A stretch of DNA of 64,000 nt from Bidens hawaiensis (GCA_021521415.1 JAIQDT010007637.1:53250-117249); one strand, 5' to 3'. Counted from the first letter of the stretch, positions 23,603 to 36,017 are shown. Made by a program: numbers and translations. Notes: generated from the letters alone by a model not told the origin.

Positions 23603-26533
23603 CATTATTTTTTCACAGTATAAACAAACCGGTAACTACAAGGCAAACCGGTAACTACAAGGCAAAACGGACTGACTCCATTCTTTGCTTTCGTTGTTAG
23701 GGTTCTTTGCTTGGAAGATTAAAAACACATAACTTTCATTTATAGCTTTTACATTAAAAATACAAACATTAAATCGTTATCGCATATTCGTAACTCAAAA
23801 ATACAAACATTAAAGAATGCTTAGACACGATTACATTAACAACTTGCTGTTTCTTACTCATTATTTGCCTCCATGTTTGCTGTTTCTTTAACTAATTTTC
23901 TTCGCTACCCGATCCCGAGCTATTCCTTAGGTAATCGTCGTACGCGGCTTCTTCATCGGTCATTGGTTGAGTGTGTCCTTGATTGACCTCGTCTTCATAC
24001 AAGCCCGCCTCATAGTCCATTTCCCCCTCGAGTGAGCGTTGATGTTGTGCCCTATCTAAAGAGTCCAAGTAATCCTTGTAGCAAATCGACATCTCTACAG
24101 CTGGTGGAGTGAGTCGAGTCCTCCTAATCGATATAACCCTGCCAGAAACAGAAAAAGCAGACTCCGAAGCTACCGTAGTAGCTTGGACCGTTAGTAAATC
24201 TTTGGCCATGGCGGCGAGGATCGGAAACTCATCCTCCTTACCTCTCCACCAAGCCAGCAAATCAAGACTTCTAAATTCATCCGGAGTCATGTGTTTCACA
24301 AAGTTGGTACCACCATACCTTCCAAGTTCACTGCTTGGGGTGTTTACCTTTTGACGTTTACCGGCGTCTTCCCAAATCATGTAGTACATCCCCATTTCAA
24401 GGTCGGTTTGGGATTGGGATTGGGCAACAGCTCTTAACAAGTCATGAATTTGGGAAGACGACCCGTATTTTGTAAGGTAAACATCATACATGTTTGACAA
24501 GGTGGTGTTGAAAGCATTCTTTAAAGTTTGATTATAATAGGGGTTTTGATCGTCGTTTAACTCTAGCTCATCACAAATTTTTTCTATTAATGCTTCAACA
24601 CCACCAACATTGATGCAAGGGTTTAACGCAGCAGCACATGTCAAAACAGCGGGTAGTTCTTGAAAATATTTTCTAAATTTTTCTTTCATTTTTACACCTA
24701 TATCAAAATAAGGTGCACCCCTACAATGAAGTTCACTCAACTTTGTGCACATGACAGCAATTTTTGGTAAAGCAATGGGGCTTGTTGGATAGTAAACCCC
24801 GGATAAACTAGTTGTGCAAGATTTAAAAATTTGAATGACCTCCGTAACGATCTCAATCAATAACCAGTTTCTAGGATCGTACGGTGCACATTTACCCCTA
24901 CTTGACAAAACTTGATGAAACGCAATTAATGATTCTTTTTGTTGGATGGCTTTCTCAAACATATCACAAGTCGAGTTCCATCTTGTTGGACAATCCCAAT
25001 TTGGCCCCAACCATTGACAATTAGCTTCTACACAAAATTTTTTGTATCTTGAAAATGTTGTATTGTTGCTAAAAACATCTCGTAACATTCTTTTAAAATT
25101 GTTTCTTTGCGTTTCGATCACGTTTAACCCATCTTGCACGGCCAAGTTGATAATATGTGCAATGCATCGGCTATGAAAAAACGCTCCATCACAAATAGGT
25201 TTATACTTTAATTTTAAATTGCCAACCGCGGCCGTATTGTTGGACGCGTTATCAAACGAAATTGAAAAGATTTTATGTTCAATCTTGTATTGTCGAATGA
25301 CTTTATCCAAGAGTTTAAAAATATTTCTACCCGTGTGCGGGTAATCAAACAATTGAAACGCAACGGTTCGTTTCATCATTTGCCACGACTCGGGGTCAAC
25401 CCAATGAGCCGTCACACAAATGTATGAGTCGGGCGAACCATTAGGTACCGACCACACATCCGTTGTTAAGTTTACACCAGTTTGTAAGTTTGAAAAGTAT
25501 GAAATTAGTTCGGATTTAGCGTTTTTCCATGCTTTAAGACAATCTCTTCTAAGGGTCGAACGACTTACGTGTTGGTAGCGTGGTTGAACATACTTTTGCA
25601 TCATCTCCGTGAATTGAGGGTTGTCGAAGTGGTTGAAAGGAAGTGTTTGTTGAATCACAAAGTTTGAAAACTGTTGACGTACCGCTTCAAGGTCGTACGT
25701 AAACACCATTCCTTGATTCGTCATCTCCGGCTGCGAACTACTTCCCGATTCGTCCTTCAAGGCCTTGCAAAAGGGCCTTTGTACATGCGCTTTTAAAGTG
25801 GAGTTTGCATCTTTGCCATAAAACTTCAAACAATGTTTGCATCGAGCTTTTTGGCTACCGTTAGACATTTCGCATAGGTCGAAATGTTGCCAAACATCTT
25901 GGTTTCGTTTCGTGGGGATGACCCGAACGACCGTTTCTCCCGTGTTCGAGGCACCCATGTTGACGGATGAAGCAGCACTTTGAGAGGCCATGATAATCGA
26001 CTACGAAATAAGAGCGTATGGAGTGGTAATGTGGTATAATTGAGCGTGAGATAACAAAATAATCGCGTATGAAATAAACGTTTAGAGCGTTTGGAGTTGT
26101 ATAATCGAGTGTGATCTAACCAATACCCAACCTAAACTATATATAGATGTTTGTGGGGGTAAAATGGTAAAAAAAAAAAAAAACGGTCAAAAAAAAAAAA
26201 ACGGCTATATAGCCGTTATACAACGGAAAAAAACCGGTTTTTAACCGGTTAACCGGTTATAAAAAAACCGGTTAACCGGTTTTTTTATAACGGTCAAAAA
26301 CCGGTTTATAAAAAAACCGGTTACCGGTTTTTTTATAACCGGTTATTAAAAAAAACCGGTTTTTTTATAACCGGTTCGTTAACCGGTTTTGGCTCTAAAA
26401 CGTGTAACCGATATACAAACCGGCGGTTTGTAAACCGGTCAAACCGGTTTTTAAAAAACCGCTTTTCTTAAAAACCGGTTTCCGGTTTAAACCGGCAAAC
26501 CGGTTCCCGGACCGGTTTTTTTGACCACCTCTA
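23346..26533 (-). mobile_element. Complete hAT transposon (3188 bp) with perfect 8-bp duplication
   Basis: The target duplication GGTACAAG is exact at 23338-23345 and 26534-26541. Termini start TAGAGGTG on both strands. Each end holds many copies of ACCGGTT or AACCGGTT in both orientations (23361-23660 and 26220-26530), the likely subterminal transposase-binding sites. The single gene is an uninterrupted transposase on the minus strand. The perfect duplication and intact frame suggest a fairly recent insertion; autonomy is inferred, not shown. Confidence 0.9.
23892..25991 (-). CDS. hAT transposase (BED zinc finger, RNase H-like, dimerisation domain)
   Basis: Uninterrupted 699-codon frame. 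A BED finger lies near residues 28-80 (Cys51, Cys54, His69, Cys75) and would bind element ends. The RNase H-like catalytic core has Asp178 in NLTTDVWSVPN and Asp247 in SISFDNASNN; the insertion domain shows SRCIAHIINLAVQDGL and CPTRWNSTCDMF. The C-terminal hAT dimerisation domain includes LDLLAWWRGKEDEFP and VASESAFSVSGR (Glu near 610). The tail is acidic (EDEVNQ, SGSGSEEN). Domain order and length fit Ac-like/RICESLEEPER plant hATs. No intron is needed. It acts in the nucleus, cutting and rejoining DNA. It is the only intact transposase here and could act on hAT-type MITEs with TAGAGG or TAGGGG ends. Confidence 0.93.
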   Translation of the reverse strand: MASQSAASSVNMGASNTGETVVRVIPTKRNQDVWQHFDLCEMSNGSQKARCKHCLKFYGKDANSTLKAHVQRPFCKALKDESGSSSQPEMTNQGMVFTYDLEAVRQQFSNFVIQQTLPFNHFDNPQFTEMMQKYVQPRYQHVSRSTLRRDCLKAWKNAKSELISYFSNLQTGVNLTTDVWSVPNGSPDSYICVTAHWVDPESWQMMKRTVAFQLFDYPHTGRNIFKLLDKVIRQYKIEHKIFSISFDNASNNTAAVGNLKLKYKPICDGAFFHSRCIAHIINLAVQDGLNVIETQRNNFKRMLRDVFSNNTTFSRYKKFCVEANCQWLGPNWDCPTRWNSTCDMFEKAIQQKESLIAFHQVLSSRGKCAPYDPRNWLLIEIVTEVIQIFKSCTTSLSGVYYPTSPIALPKIAVMCTKLSELHCRGAPYFDIGVKMKEKFRKYFQELPAVLTCAAALNPCINVGGVEALIEKICDELELNDDQNPYYNQTLKNAFNTTLSNMYDVYLTKYGSSSQIHDLLRAVAQSQSQTDLEMGMYYMIWEDAGKRQKVNTPSSELGRYGGTNFVKHMTPDEFRSLDLLAWWRGKEDEFPILAAMAKDLLTVQATTVASESAFSVSGRVISIRRTRLTPPAVEMSICYKDYLDSLDRAQHQRSLEGEMDYEAGLYEDEVNQGHTQPMTDEEAAYDDYLRNSSGSGSEEN

Positions 26534-26541
26534 GGTACAAG

Positions 26542-27364
26542 TATCAACTTTTTTCTTTCTTTTATTTAATTTATAGTTACATCGCAATGCATTAGTTAAA
26601 TAATGGTTAGTTAAAGACCTACTACGTACGTGACATTTTAACTAGAGCCCTAGAGGTCTATAATTATCAGCGGAAAAGCTTGGATGAAAGCGTTGGGGAG
26701 ACCAACTCAAATTTCAACCGAAAACGAATAAATTTACATTACGTATACAAAATTTCGGACGGAAAACAAGAAAATTTACCATGTTGCGCAAAAAACAATG
26801 GAGGGATGAGGCCACCCCTCGGCCTCAATAAGCTTTGTCAATGATAATTAACCCACAATATATAGCCTAACTATTTATTTTTTACCACGGATATGAACTT
26901 ACAAATGGCTTATTAAAATTTATATGAAAGCTCCATTTAGTTATTTTTGTTAATTATATCTACATATACATGTATAGAGAGAATGCTTTTGAAACCCAAT
27001 ACATGAGAACTTTTGAAACCCACTCAAATCGTTCATATTAGTCCACGTCATACTCTTCTAAGATCTCTCCAACGGGCATTTTACATATATTATATATAAT
27101 AACTCCTCTATTCTTTTAAATCCACACACACCGATTGTACATATTACACATCCGAAAAGATCTCTCCTCTAATGTATATTGTCTCCAGCGGCAACCAGTG
27201 ACCATAACCGTTCATCTCGTGTTCACGCGGACACGGATCTTTATACGACACATTAAATATATGACACGTTAAATCTGTTTACATCTCAACCTATTGAAAT
27301 AGTTTACCATAGTCATAGTCATGCCTCATGTAGTTTAAAATACATGTTTCATGCCTCTTATTAG
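26542..27364. other. Intergenic, no gene seen
   Basis: AT-rich sequence between two hAT elements; no frame, repeat boundary or RNA gene recognised. Confidence 0.5.
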
Positions 27365-27996
27365 TAGGGGTGTACAAAACCGAATTAACCGAATCGAAAA
27401 CGAATTAACCGAAAAAACCGCGCCGAAAAACCGAACCGAAACATTAAATTTTTTTTTTTTTTGAAAAACCGAAAGTTCGGTTTCGATTCGGTTTTCCATT
27501 TTTAAAAAACCGAACCGAACCGATTGCCGAACCGATTGATGATGATAAAGATTATCAAGATGGTGAGGAATTGACTAAACTTCTATGATAAATAAATAAG
27601 ATAACGAATGAAGATTGAGACTAAACTTTTAATACTTTTTAATTTTTAAACTCTGTTTAGCAACTTTGTTTTCGTATAGTTTCACTTAACACGTGCCTAT
27701 TTTTGTTTTTTGAATTCAATATATATGTGGACTGTAGTACTCTAACACGTTCTTATTCAAGCTTAAAATATGCATTTTCATTTTTAAAATTTTTTTTGCA
27801 AGTCCAACACATAATTGTAAAAACCGAAAATAACCGAATCGAAACCGAAAATAACCGGACCGAAACCGAAATTAACCGAAAAACCAGAATACCAAAAACC
27901 GAACGATTTGCGTATTCAAATAAACGATTACTTCGGTTTCGGTTTGGGTTTCACCTAATAACCGAACCGAATCGAACCAAACTGTGGTCAGCCCTA
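27365..27996. mobile_element. Non-autonomous hAT element (632 bp) with perfect 8-bp duplication
   Basis: CTTATTAG is exact at 27357-27364 and 27997-28004. Termini are TAGGGGTGTACAAA and (reverse) TAGGGCTGACCACA. Both ends are packed with AACCGAA/TTCGGTT repeats, and the middle is AT-rich without coding. The repeat unit (AACCGAA) differs from that of the autonomous element (ACCGGTT), so it may use a different hAT transposase. Confidence 0.85.
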
Positions 27997-28004
27997 CTTA
28001 TTAG

Positions 28005-29212
28005 TCAACATCTCCCTTGTATGTCTAAGAATGATACTAAAATTACTAACTTATATGTATAAAAGTTATAATTTATATAGCTAAATTTTATAGAGTTAAT
28101 AAGTGCGTCCATTACGTTGTTTTACATTATTTCATAACGTTTTTTTACAAATGAAAGATTTTTTATAAATTTAATTTGTTGTCAATTTTTAGACGGTTCT
28201 GAACTATATATTTATAAACATCCTAAAATTATTAAAACTACAAGTATTACAAAGGTTCATGGGAACTCTTTTTCAATAATATTAATAGATTTTGTTTAAT
28301 GTAATTTTTCTTTAAAATAAAGTAATATATTTCAGGTACTTTATAATTCAATTAATTTAATTACTGAACCAGCTTTAAGCCTTATATATTTAGTTCACAT
28401 TATTGGTCCAAGTAATAATAAACATAGTGGCCTAAGAAAGGTAGTACGCTTGAGTCGTGACTTGTGACTGCTGGAGTTGAGCAAGATCAGCCCACGCATT
28501 TTTCTATTTTCTTTTTCTTTTATGTATTTTTTTTTAAAATAAGGACAAATACCATAGAAAAACCAATATACCTTTTGTTTTACCCATAAAAGTCGCTCAA
28601 CATTTTTTTACACATAAAAGTCCCCGTACATGCTAATTTTGAACACAATCGTGATTTTTTTAAATATAATAAATTAAAAAGATTGCTAATATTTTATTCG
28701 ATTCAACATATAATCGAGTTTTTTAATTGAAGTTAGCTTCAATAAACTAACGTTAAAGATGACGATGAACCTAACCATTTTTACAATAACCAAATTAGCC
28801 GAAGTGTTTATTATAACCAAAACCAATCATATATAAAATATCTAAGAGCTAAATCATTGGTTTTGAGTCCATATTAACCATTTACTATAGCTGTACCAAA
28901 CCGACCTAGTCTCAACATACTAGTTTCAAGTTCAACATTCGTAATAGAAGTGTATTATTTACAATAGTATAAAACCAGTTTTCTTTTCTCAGTATCCTTC
29001 AAGTGCATCGTTGTACATTTCAAAGCTTATAAACCTAGTTTCATTGTGATGTGCTCTAAATTACATAAAAATAAAGCAAGTATTTCTTACGCTTTTAATA
29101 GTTTTTGAGTGTGTATCAATAAAATATTAGTCTCATTTGGCTTATATTTGAATTTTATAAGGTTTTATGAGACCACGAGCTAAAATGTAGTATTTTATTA
29201 AACTTGAGGCTA

Positions 29213-29256
<44 letters not shown>

Positions 29257-29927
29257 AGGAAAAAAATCAAATGGGGAATTGGAAATTTGCATATATTATT
29301 TGAAATTTTGTTTTACTACATATTAACTTTCATAGTTTCATGTCTTGGATTTGTTTTTCAGCATGGGCCAAATGAAGTACAAGGAAGAAAGGAAAGAAAA
29401 TACATCAAGACCTTAAAAATTTCTGCTGGACTTACAACTAAATAGCCAAGTGGAAAGTCGATGGAAATTAACTTGGAAAAAATGTTTCTAACAAGAAATA
29501 TATTATATTAGTGGCGGCGGCTGGGAAGAGATTTCATGGATTGAATTTTTTTGGTCTACGGCCGACTTTTGGAGAGGTATATTTACAGCCCAAATTCTAC
29601 AGCCACCCCCATTTTTCTGAAAAACCGACTTATACATTGCGTATAGAGCTATACGCGACGTATTGGTCGGTGTTTCTAGAAAACACCATCAATTTTGTCT
29701 TATTATGTTTTTTTTCTTTTTTTCTTCGTTTTCTTTTATTTTGTTATTATTATTGTTATTTATCATTATTATTATTAAATATTATTTATCTATTTATTAT
29801 TTATTATTATTCGAAATCGTTTGGTAAAACTTCGGTCAAAACAATTAACACATATATACACCAAAAACCAGTGTTATATAGATAAAGTATACAAATAAAA
29901 GTAAATACGACAAATAAACATAAAAAT
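28005..29927. other. Intergenic, AT-rich, no gene seen
   Basis: No supported frame. Contains a TAA/AAT microsatellite (29216-29254) and a short stretch with TATACG/CGTATAG palindromes (29624-29660) like those in the copia leader near 3920. Confidence 0.5.
29216..29254. repeat. AAT microsatellite
   Basis: About 13 AAT units. Confidence 0.9.
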
Positions 29928-30219
29928 CTACACAAAGTCGTCGAAGATGTTGTCGGGGGCCCTGAACGCCGCGTCGCCAACGTCGTCGTCCTCTGCCTTG
30001 CGCCTAGCCCCCGAACTCTCACCAGCGGCATCCACGTCATCGCCCCGTCTGCGTCTCACACCAGACGTGCTCGTCTTGTGGTCAAAACTGGGAGGGGATG
30101 GCGCGGGCACGGGTTAGTGCTGTCCAGAATGCATAGCCGTCGGACAGCAGACCATCCAGCTGATCTGACGCCCCATATGGTCCATCCGCTACCCCTGTCG
30201 CAGCACCTCTCGCTCCGTG
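29928..30219 (-). pseudogene. GC-rich coding-like remnant, family not recognised
   Basis: Abrupt GC-rich island in AT-rich surroundings, cut at 30220 by the copia LTR. One minus-strand frame (60 codons, to a stop at 29928) is acidic and Arg-rich: VRRRRGDDVDAAGESSGARR, then AEDDDVGDAAFRAPDN. Another frame just upstream reads ASDQLDGLLSDGYAFWTAL. The pieces look like the C-terminus of one protein with a frameshift at about 30110. I do not recognise the family. Base composition sets it apart from everything around it. Confidence 0.35.
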
Positions 30220-31178
30220 TGTTGGGTTTTAACAAGATTATCAAAGTGATAAAATCCCAATTTTACCAAAAACGCAGCGGAAATTAGTTTTAAATCTTGT
30301 TAATTTGATATGTATAAAACCTATTTTACACATGCAAAACCCAAGCCCGGATCCAAATACGAAATACATACTATCAAACACATGCATGTCACTAAAAGTA
30401 CATGCATGTTAAAGCTACCTTTCAAGAGAATCAAATCCGGGTGAAGGAGAGGATGGATGGAAGGCAAGAACTTCAAAGGGAAGGTCCTCAAGCTTGCATA
30501 CCCCAAGCCTCCGACAATACACCTTGATTAAGCTAGGATTTTACACTTGAAAGCACTTCCTTCTTGCTCCTTCCTTTGGCTGAAATCACCAAGAGAGAAA
30601 GAAGAGTTGAGAGGATTTTTCATCTCTTGCTTTTGTGTTACTTGTGTTGTGTGTTATGAGAAAGAGAAAGAGAAAGAGAGGTGTTTGTTTTATTATTGCA
30701 CCACACCATCATCCAATAAAAAAGCTTGCATGCACCCACTTAGTTTGAAAATAATAATAAAATAATGCAAGAGAAAGGGGGGGGGGCTTCCATCTTTGTT
30801 GTTGTTATTATTATTATTATTATTATTATTCTTATACCTTTCCATTTACATTGTGTTATACACAATAAGTATATTATAGGTATTCATGCAAGGTAACATT
30901 TTCACATATTGTTACTTAATCATTTAAATAACACTATGGAATGCTTTCTTTCTCAAAATATAAATCATCCATATGATTTATTCATTTCACAAGTACATTG
31001 TATTTAAAAACCCCTTTCCAAATAACTCAAGCGTTAATATTTATTTGTTATGATCATATCATATATAAACAATATTGTAGGTGGTTGTCTAGCTTGTTAT
31101 TGGGTATGGCCCGACTTGGATCATGACATACTAGCCACAACAATAATAATATGTTTCTTGGGCATAACGAGTCCAACA
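30220..31178 (-). repeat. 3' LTR of a copia element
   Basis: 959 bp. On the minus strand it starts TGTTGGACTCGTT right after a purine tract and ends TTAAAACCCAACA. RNase H, RT, integrase and gag of copia type follow to the right on the same strand. The five bases left of it are CCGTG; the partner duplication was not found because the 5' LTR is lost. Confidence 0.8.
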
Positions 31179-31195
31179 GTCTCCCACTTGCACAA
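31179..31195 (-). other. Polypurine tract of the copia element
   Basis: The minus strand reads GTGCAAGTGGGAGAC just before the LTR start, the expected plus-strand primer for reverse transcription. Confidence 0.65.
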
Positions 31196-31947
31196 GATAC
31201 ATAGAAGATTGATGCAAGTAGCAAATACCGCCTAACTACGGTTTACTACCCCTAATACGCATGACGAAGTACCATTCAATAACATCATCCCCTTCAAGTC
31301 CCTTACTTGAAATGATTTAGGTACATCTATCATTTATCCTTTTGCCTCAGATGTCATGTTAAATCCAGAGACACAGGGTGATCATTCTCTGTTGATTTAA
31401 CTTTCAGGCCTTAGATATCTCACTCTCAACGAATAAGAGGGACAAATCACCTCTTGACTACATACGTCTCTCACAATCACCTTGTACCAGACCTGATCTT
31501 AGCCTTATGTACTGTCATGATTTAGAGTAGTGAAGAACTAAGTCAAAGTATAATACTTGGTGAATATCAAGACCTAATATGTATCTCAGGTCGGAGGATA
31601 CTATGATATTCGCCGTTACTCAAATTTACTTATGATCGATTCCATGTAGTAACATTTGAGAGCGGGTCAGTCCAATATTTATAACCCATAAATATCTATG
31701 AACCTTGTCAGCAACCCTTGCTCTATATTCATATCCCATGAATATCCATCAATCCAAGTTCATAATAGTCTTACCTTCATATTTGTTCCCACAAATATTA
31801 GCGACTATGGACATTTAGAATAAGTAACTTATTCACGGATTTAAACATGCTAAAATGGAACATAACTCAAAATGAAATAATCATAAACCATAATCATATG
31901 AATGAGTCAAAATAACAATTGTTCCGATATCCAAATACAAAATTCGA

Positions 31948-32340
31948 TCATATCCAATCACTAGAATACCGAAGTCCTAAGGCACAAGTATGACACTCAT
32001 GCTTTGGCCTTTCAAGGAGCTTCGTGAGTGGATCCGTAATGTTTTGATCGGTGTGAACTTTGCGAATACATATCTTTCCTTTTCCAACTTCATCCCTTAT
32101 GTAGTTGAACCTCCACTCAATGTGCCTCGTCTTTTGATATGCACGAGGTTCCTTGATTTGCGCAATCGCACCCTCGTTGTCACAAAAGATCTCTAGAGGA
32201 TCCTGAATGGTACGGGCTACCCCTAGGTCGGCAATGAATTTTCTAATCCACGCAGCTTTTTGAGCTGCCAATGAGGCGGCAATGTATTCCGATTCCGTGG
32301 TGGATAATGCTACCACGTCTTGCTTTGAGTTCTTCTAAGA
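31948..32340 (-). pseudogene. Copia RNase H domain
   Basis: Minus-strand frame with VALSTTESEYIAASLAAQKA, FCDNEGAIAQIKEP and KTRHIEWRFNYIRDEV, then KVHTDQNITDPLTKLL, the ordered motifs of plant Ty1/Copia RNase H. It would degrade RNA in the RNA:DNA hybrid. A stop just upstream separates it from RT, so the polyprotein is broken. Confidence 0.8.
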
Positions 32341-33649
32341 GATTACCCCACCATTCATAATGAAAACATATCCCGATTGTGATCTAGAATCATCTTGATT
32401 GGTTTGGAAACTCGCATCCGTGTAACCTTTTACAACGAGTTCCTCCTCACCCTAACCGTATATTAGAAACATATCCTTAGTCCTTCTAAGGTATTTCAAT
32501 ATACTCTTGACCGCCATCCAATGGCTACTTCCCGGACTATGTTGGAATCTACTTGTCATGCTTAAAGCGCATGACACATCCGGTCTAGTGCATACCATTG
32601 CATACATGATGGATCCAATAGCCGATGCATATGGGATTCCATCACTTTCTCTTGCTCATCCTTTGAGCTTAGACATTGAGACCTACTCAATATCGTTCCT
32701 CTTTGAATAGGTACCAAACCTTTCTTAGAGTTCTCCATCTTGAACCTCTTCAAGATTTTGTCAATGTATGCACTTTGGTTTAAACCTATCAACCGCATTG
32801 ATCTATCCCTATAGATCTTTATTCCCAAAATATAGGCGGCTTCACCAAGATCCTTGATAGAAAAACAACTTCTAAGCCATGCTTTTACCCCTTCCATGGT
32901 TGGAATGTCATTCCCAAATAGTAGTATGTCATCAACATACAATACTAAGAAGGTAATGATGCTCCCACTAGCTTTCTTATACACACAAGCTTCATCACCA
33001 TTCTTGATGAATCCAAATTTCTTAACTTCTTCATCAAATCGGTGATTCCAACTTCGAGATGCTTGTTTCAATCCATAGATTGATTTCTTTAACTTGCATA
33101 CCTTGTTAGGATGTTGTGGATCAACAAAACCTTCGGGTTGAACCATATAGACATCTTCCTCAAGATTCCCATTTAGGAAAGCGGTTTTGACATCCATTTG
33201 CCATATCTCATAGTCATAATATGCGGCTATGGCAAACAATATCCTAATAGACTTTAGCATTGCTACGGGAGAAAAAGTTTCATCATAGTCAACCCATTGA
33301 GTTTAAGTGAAACCTTTTGCTACAAGTCTAGCTTTATAAGTATCCAAGTTTCCATGCATATCGGTTTTCTTCTTGAAAACCCACTTATTTCCAACCGGTT
33401 TGGAATTAAGAGGTGGTACAACCAAATCCCATACTTGGTTGTCATGCATGGATTGCATCTCAACGTTCATGGCTTCTAGCCATTTGTCACAATCGGATTG
33501 TGACATTGCATCACGGTACGTGGTAGGTTCATCCGAATCTACCACATAGCATCCATCCATGAAAAATCCATATCTTTCGGGTGGATGACTAATTCTACCG
33601 GATTTGCGAACGTTTTGTGTGTCTTGATCAACCATTTGATCATTCTCAA
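32341..33649 (-). pseudogene. Copia reverse transcriptase domain, interrupted
   Basis: Two minus-strand pieces form an RVT_2-type RT. 33303-33649 has YRDAMSQSDCDKWLEAMNVE and KWVFKKKTDMHGNLDTYKAR. 32562-33260 has WQMDVKTAFLNGNLEEDVYM, YGLKQASRSW and the catalytic LYVDDILLFGND. A stop at about 33303 splits them, and frameshifts near 32600 break the C-terminal part before RNase H. At 33649 the frame is cut by the Gypsy LTR; the rest of the element resumes near 40150. Family certain; the enzyme is dead. Confidence 0.85.
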
Positions 33650-34929
33650 TGTCACACCCCAACCTAAGGCGGAAATGCCTTGGCGTGATCCGATTGCTCA
33701 CAGCTCGAGGATACTATCATATATAAAATGTGACAATATCTAATTAATTATTTAATTCAAATAATACACAACATTCAAATACAACAATACAATTCAAATA
33801 AATAAATACAATCAATTAAATTTAAGTTTGTCTTCAATGTAACCCTATGGTCTCTCTAAGTATCCATCCTTCAACTCAGGCAACCTGCATATGCGTAGAA
33901 AATGGAGTTTTGGTCAACAACACATGTTGAGTGAGTTTACCACCAGTTTTGTAATAAAATAATGTTAATATGATAAATAAGCAAAACATAATAAATGCGG
34001 CAATGAAATCAAATCATAAGCAAGTAAGTTGTCGATTAAACCATTGCCAAGCGAATCGGGCGCCTGTAAATCAACCATAAGCATATAAGAATAAGACGTT
34101 GCCAAGAGAATCAGGCGGTGGTCAATAAGAATGAGAACCCTCTCCTAGGGGATATGTCAAGCGAATCAATACAATAACACATAAGCACATAACAAGTAGA
34201 TTTGATTAATCACACACAATACGCGTTTGCTATTTTTGATATGTATGTATATATAGATATGTATGTATAGTATTATATACGCATATGTCCCAAAAACATT
34301 TATGAAAATCGAGTAAATAGGGGAATGATAAAACTCACCTGATCGATTAAGCCAAACGGGAATGAATACGACAAGAGAACGATAATCTGACTCCTCGAGA
34401 ATTACCGATAAGAATCCTAATCAAATAATATTATGAGAGAGTTATAAATGATATAATATGTACAATAAATTTAGGATTTCGATATGATTTGAGTTACAAT
34501 TATGATTGGTATATTATGGATTGAACAATTGATATCTACGGATTATTGTTATCATTTAATTATAAAATCATTGTTTATTGTATAATTGAATTTACATTTA
34601 ACTAGTTTAAATAAATATGAGTCGAGATCTATTATAAAAATATACGTTTAAATATATAATTATTATAAAATTTATATTTCAGAATCCTTAACGAATTTCG
34701 ATGGTAAAAATATAATTAACACCTTTAATACGTTTATTAAAAATAATACGTACATATATTCATATATATATATATAAATATATATAGATAGATAGATAGA
34801 TAGATATATATTTATATAAACACGAGCGAATTTATAAAGACGTTTCTTTTTACATCGAGAACATCAATATTAGTGTCGGTTTTTAATATAACAAAATAAT
34901 GATTTATTAATAATAATAAGGTATATATT

Positions 34930-34960
<31 letters not shown>

Positions 34961-36017
34961 TTATACGAAAACTAGTAACGAGATTATTTGACACGAAAAG
35001 TTTAACTTTTGGATGTCGGTTTTACTAAAATGTTGTTTATTTAATATTTATTATTAATTACAATATATTATATAACAATTAAACCATTAAAACAAGAAAG
35101 AATCAAAAATAACAAAAAAATCGGCCGGCAGAACTCGAACCCGCGACCTCAGCCGGCATACGGGATTGAACACACACACTCCAGCCACTCGCGCTGGTGT
35201 GTTAGTTGTTAATAGAATGGAAACGGTATTATTTATACAATTCTAATTAGAACCCAGTTTGAAACTAGGAACCCTAATTCTCTAATCGTTCAATCTACGC
35301 AACATGGGTTTAAATTGATTTAGGGTTTATGATTGTTGATGATATACGAGCAGAATGTGTCTTTTAATTACCTTATACGATGATGTAACCACAGAGAACC
35401 ACCACCACCGTCGCGGCAGCAAGAACAGGAGTCAAGCAGAGGTTTACGACCAAAAATAATGAAATTAAGTATAGGGGTTTTGCTCGTTGGGTTAAATAGA
35501 TGGTGCAGAGAAGAGCAATTGAATTATGATTAAGTTTAGAATATATAATTGATTTTGATTTAGGTCGGTTCTACTTATTATATCAATACATATTATTCTT
35601 GATCCTGTTTCTTAATACACAAGTTTGATTAGGCCGATTATGGCAAGTGTAATCACAATTATGATTCAATTCCGAGTTTAGATTGAAAATTGAGGCTCAA
35701 GTAATCTAAACGGGTACAGATTTTGGGTTAACGGGTCCTGGATCCATGGGTAAACGGGTCTGGTTATGGTTTACAAAGAAATAAGCAGAATTTGCACTTT
35801 GGTCCCTGAGATTTGATGTGGATACAGATAGAGGAATAAACATAAGTTTAGGGTAAAATATGTATATTCTTCATAGTTAAATATATATTAAGTAAATTTA
35901 AACAAATATAATTTGTATAGAACTTCCTAGATAAACGCGCCATTTTTAGTGATAATTTTCCCGAACGGGTCGGGTCATGAGTACCAAATACAGGTTTGAA
36001 AAATCCGAGATGTTACA
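33650..36017 (-). repeat. 3' LTR of a gag-only Gypsy element
   Basis: 2368 bp. Minus strand: starts TGTAACATCTCGG after a purine-rich GTAGGGGAGAC and ends TTGGGGTGTGACA. The flanks CTCAA (left) and GTCTC (right) do not match, so it is the LTR of a longer element, not a solo LTR. That element runs right to the gag at 36783-39867. It carries (TA)n and GATA microsatellites (34757-34810, 34935-34950). Confidence 0.8.

Noticed and set aside
35110..35165. tRNA-like B box (GAACTCGAACCCGCGACC)
   Set aside because: No matching A box, anticodon arm or acceptor stem could be drawn; it lies inside a Gypsy LTR.
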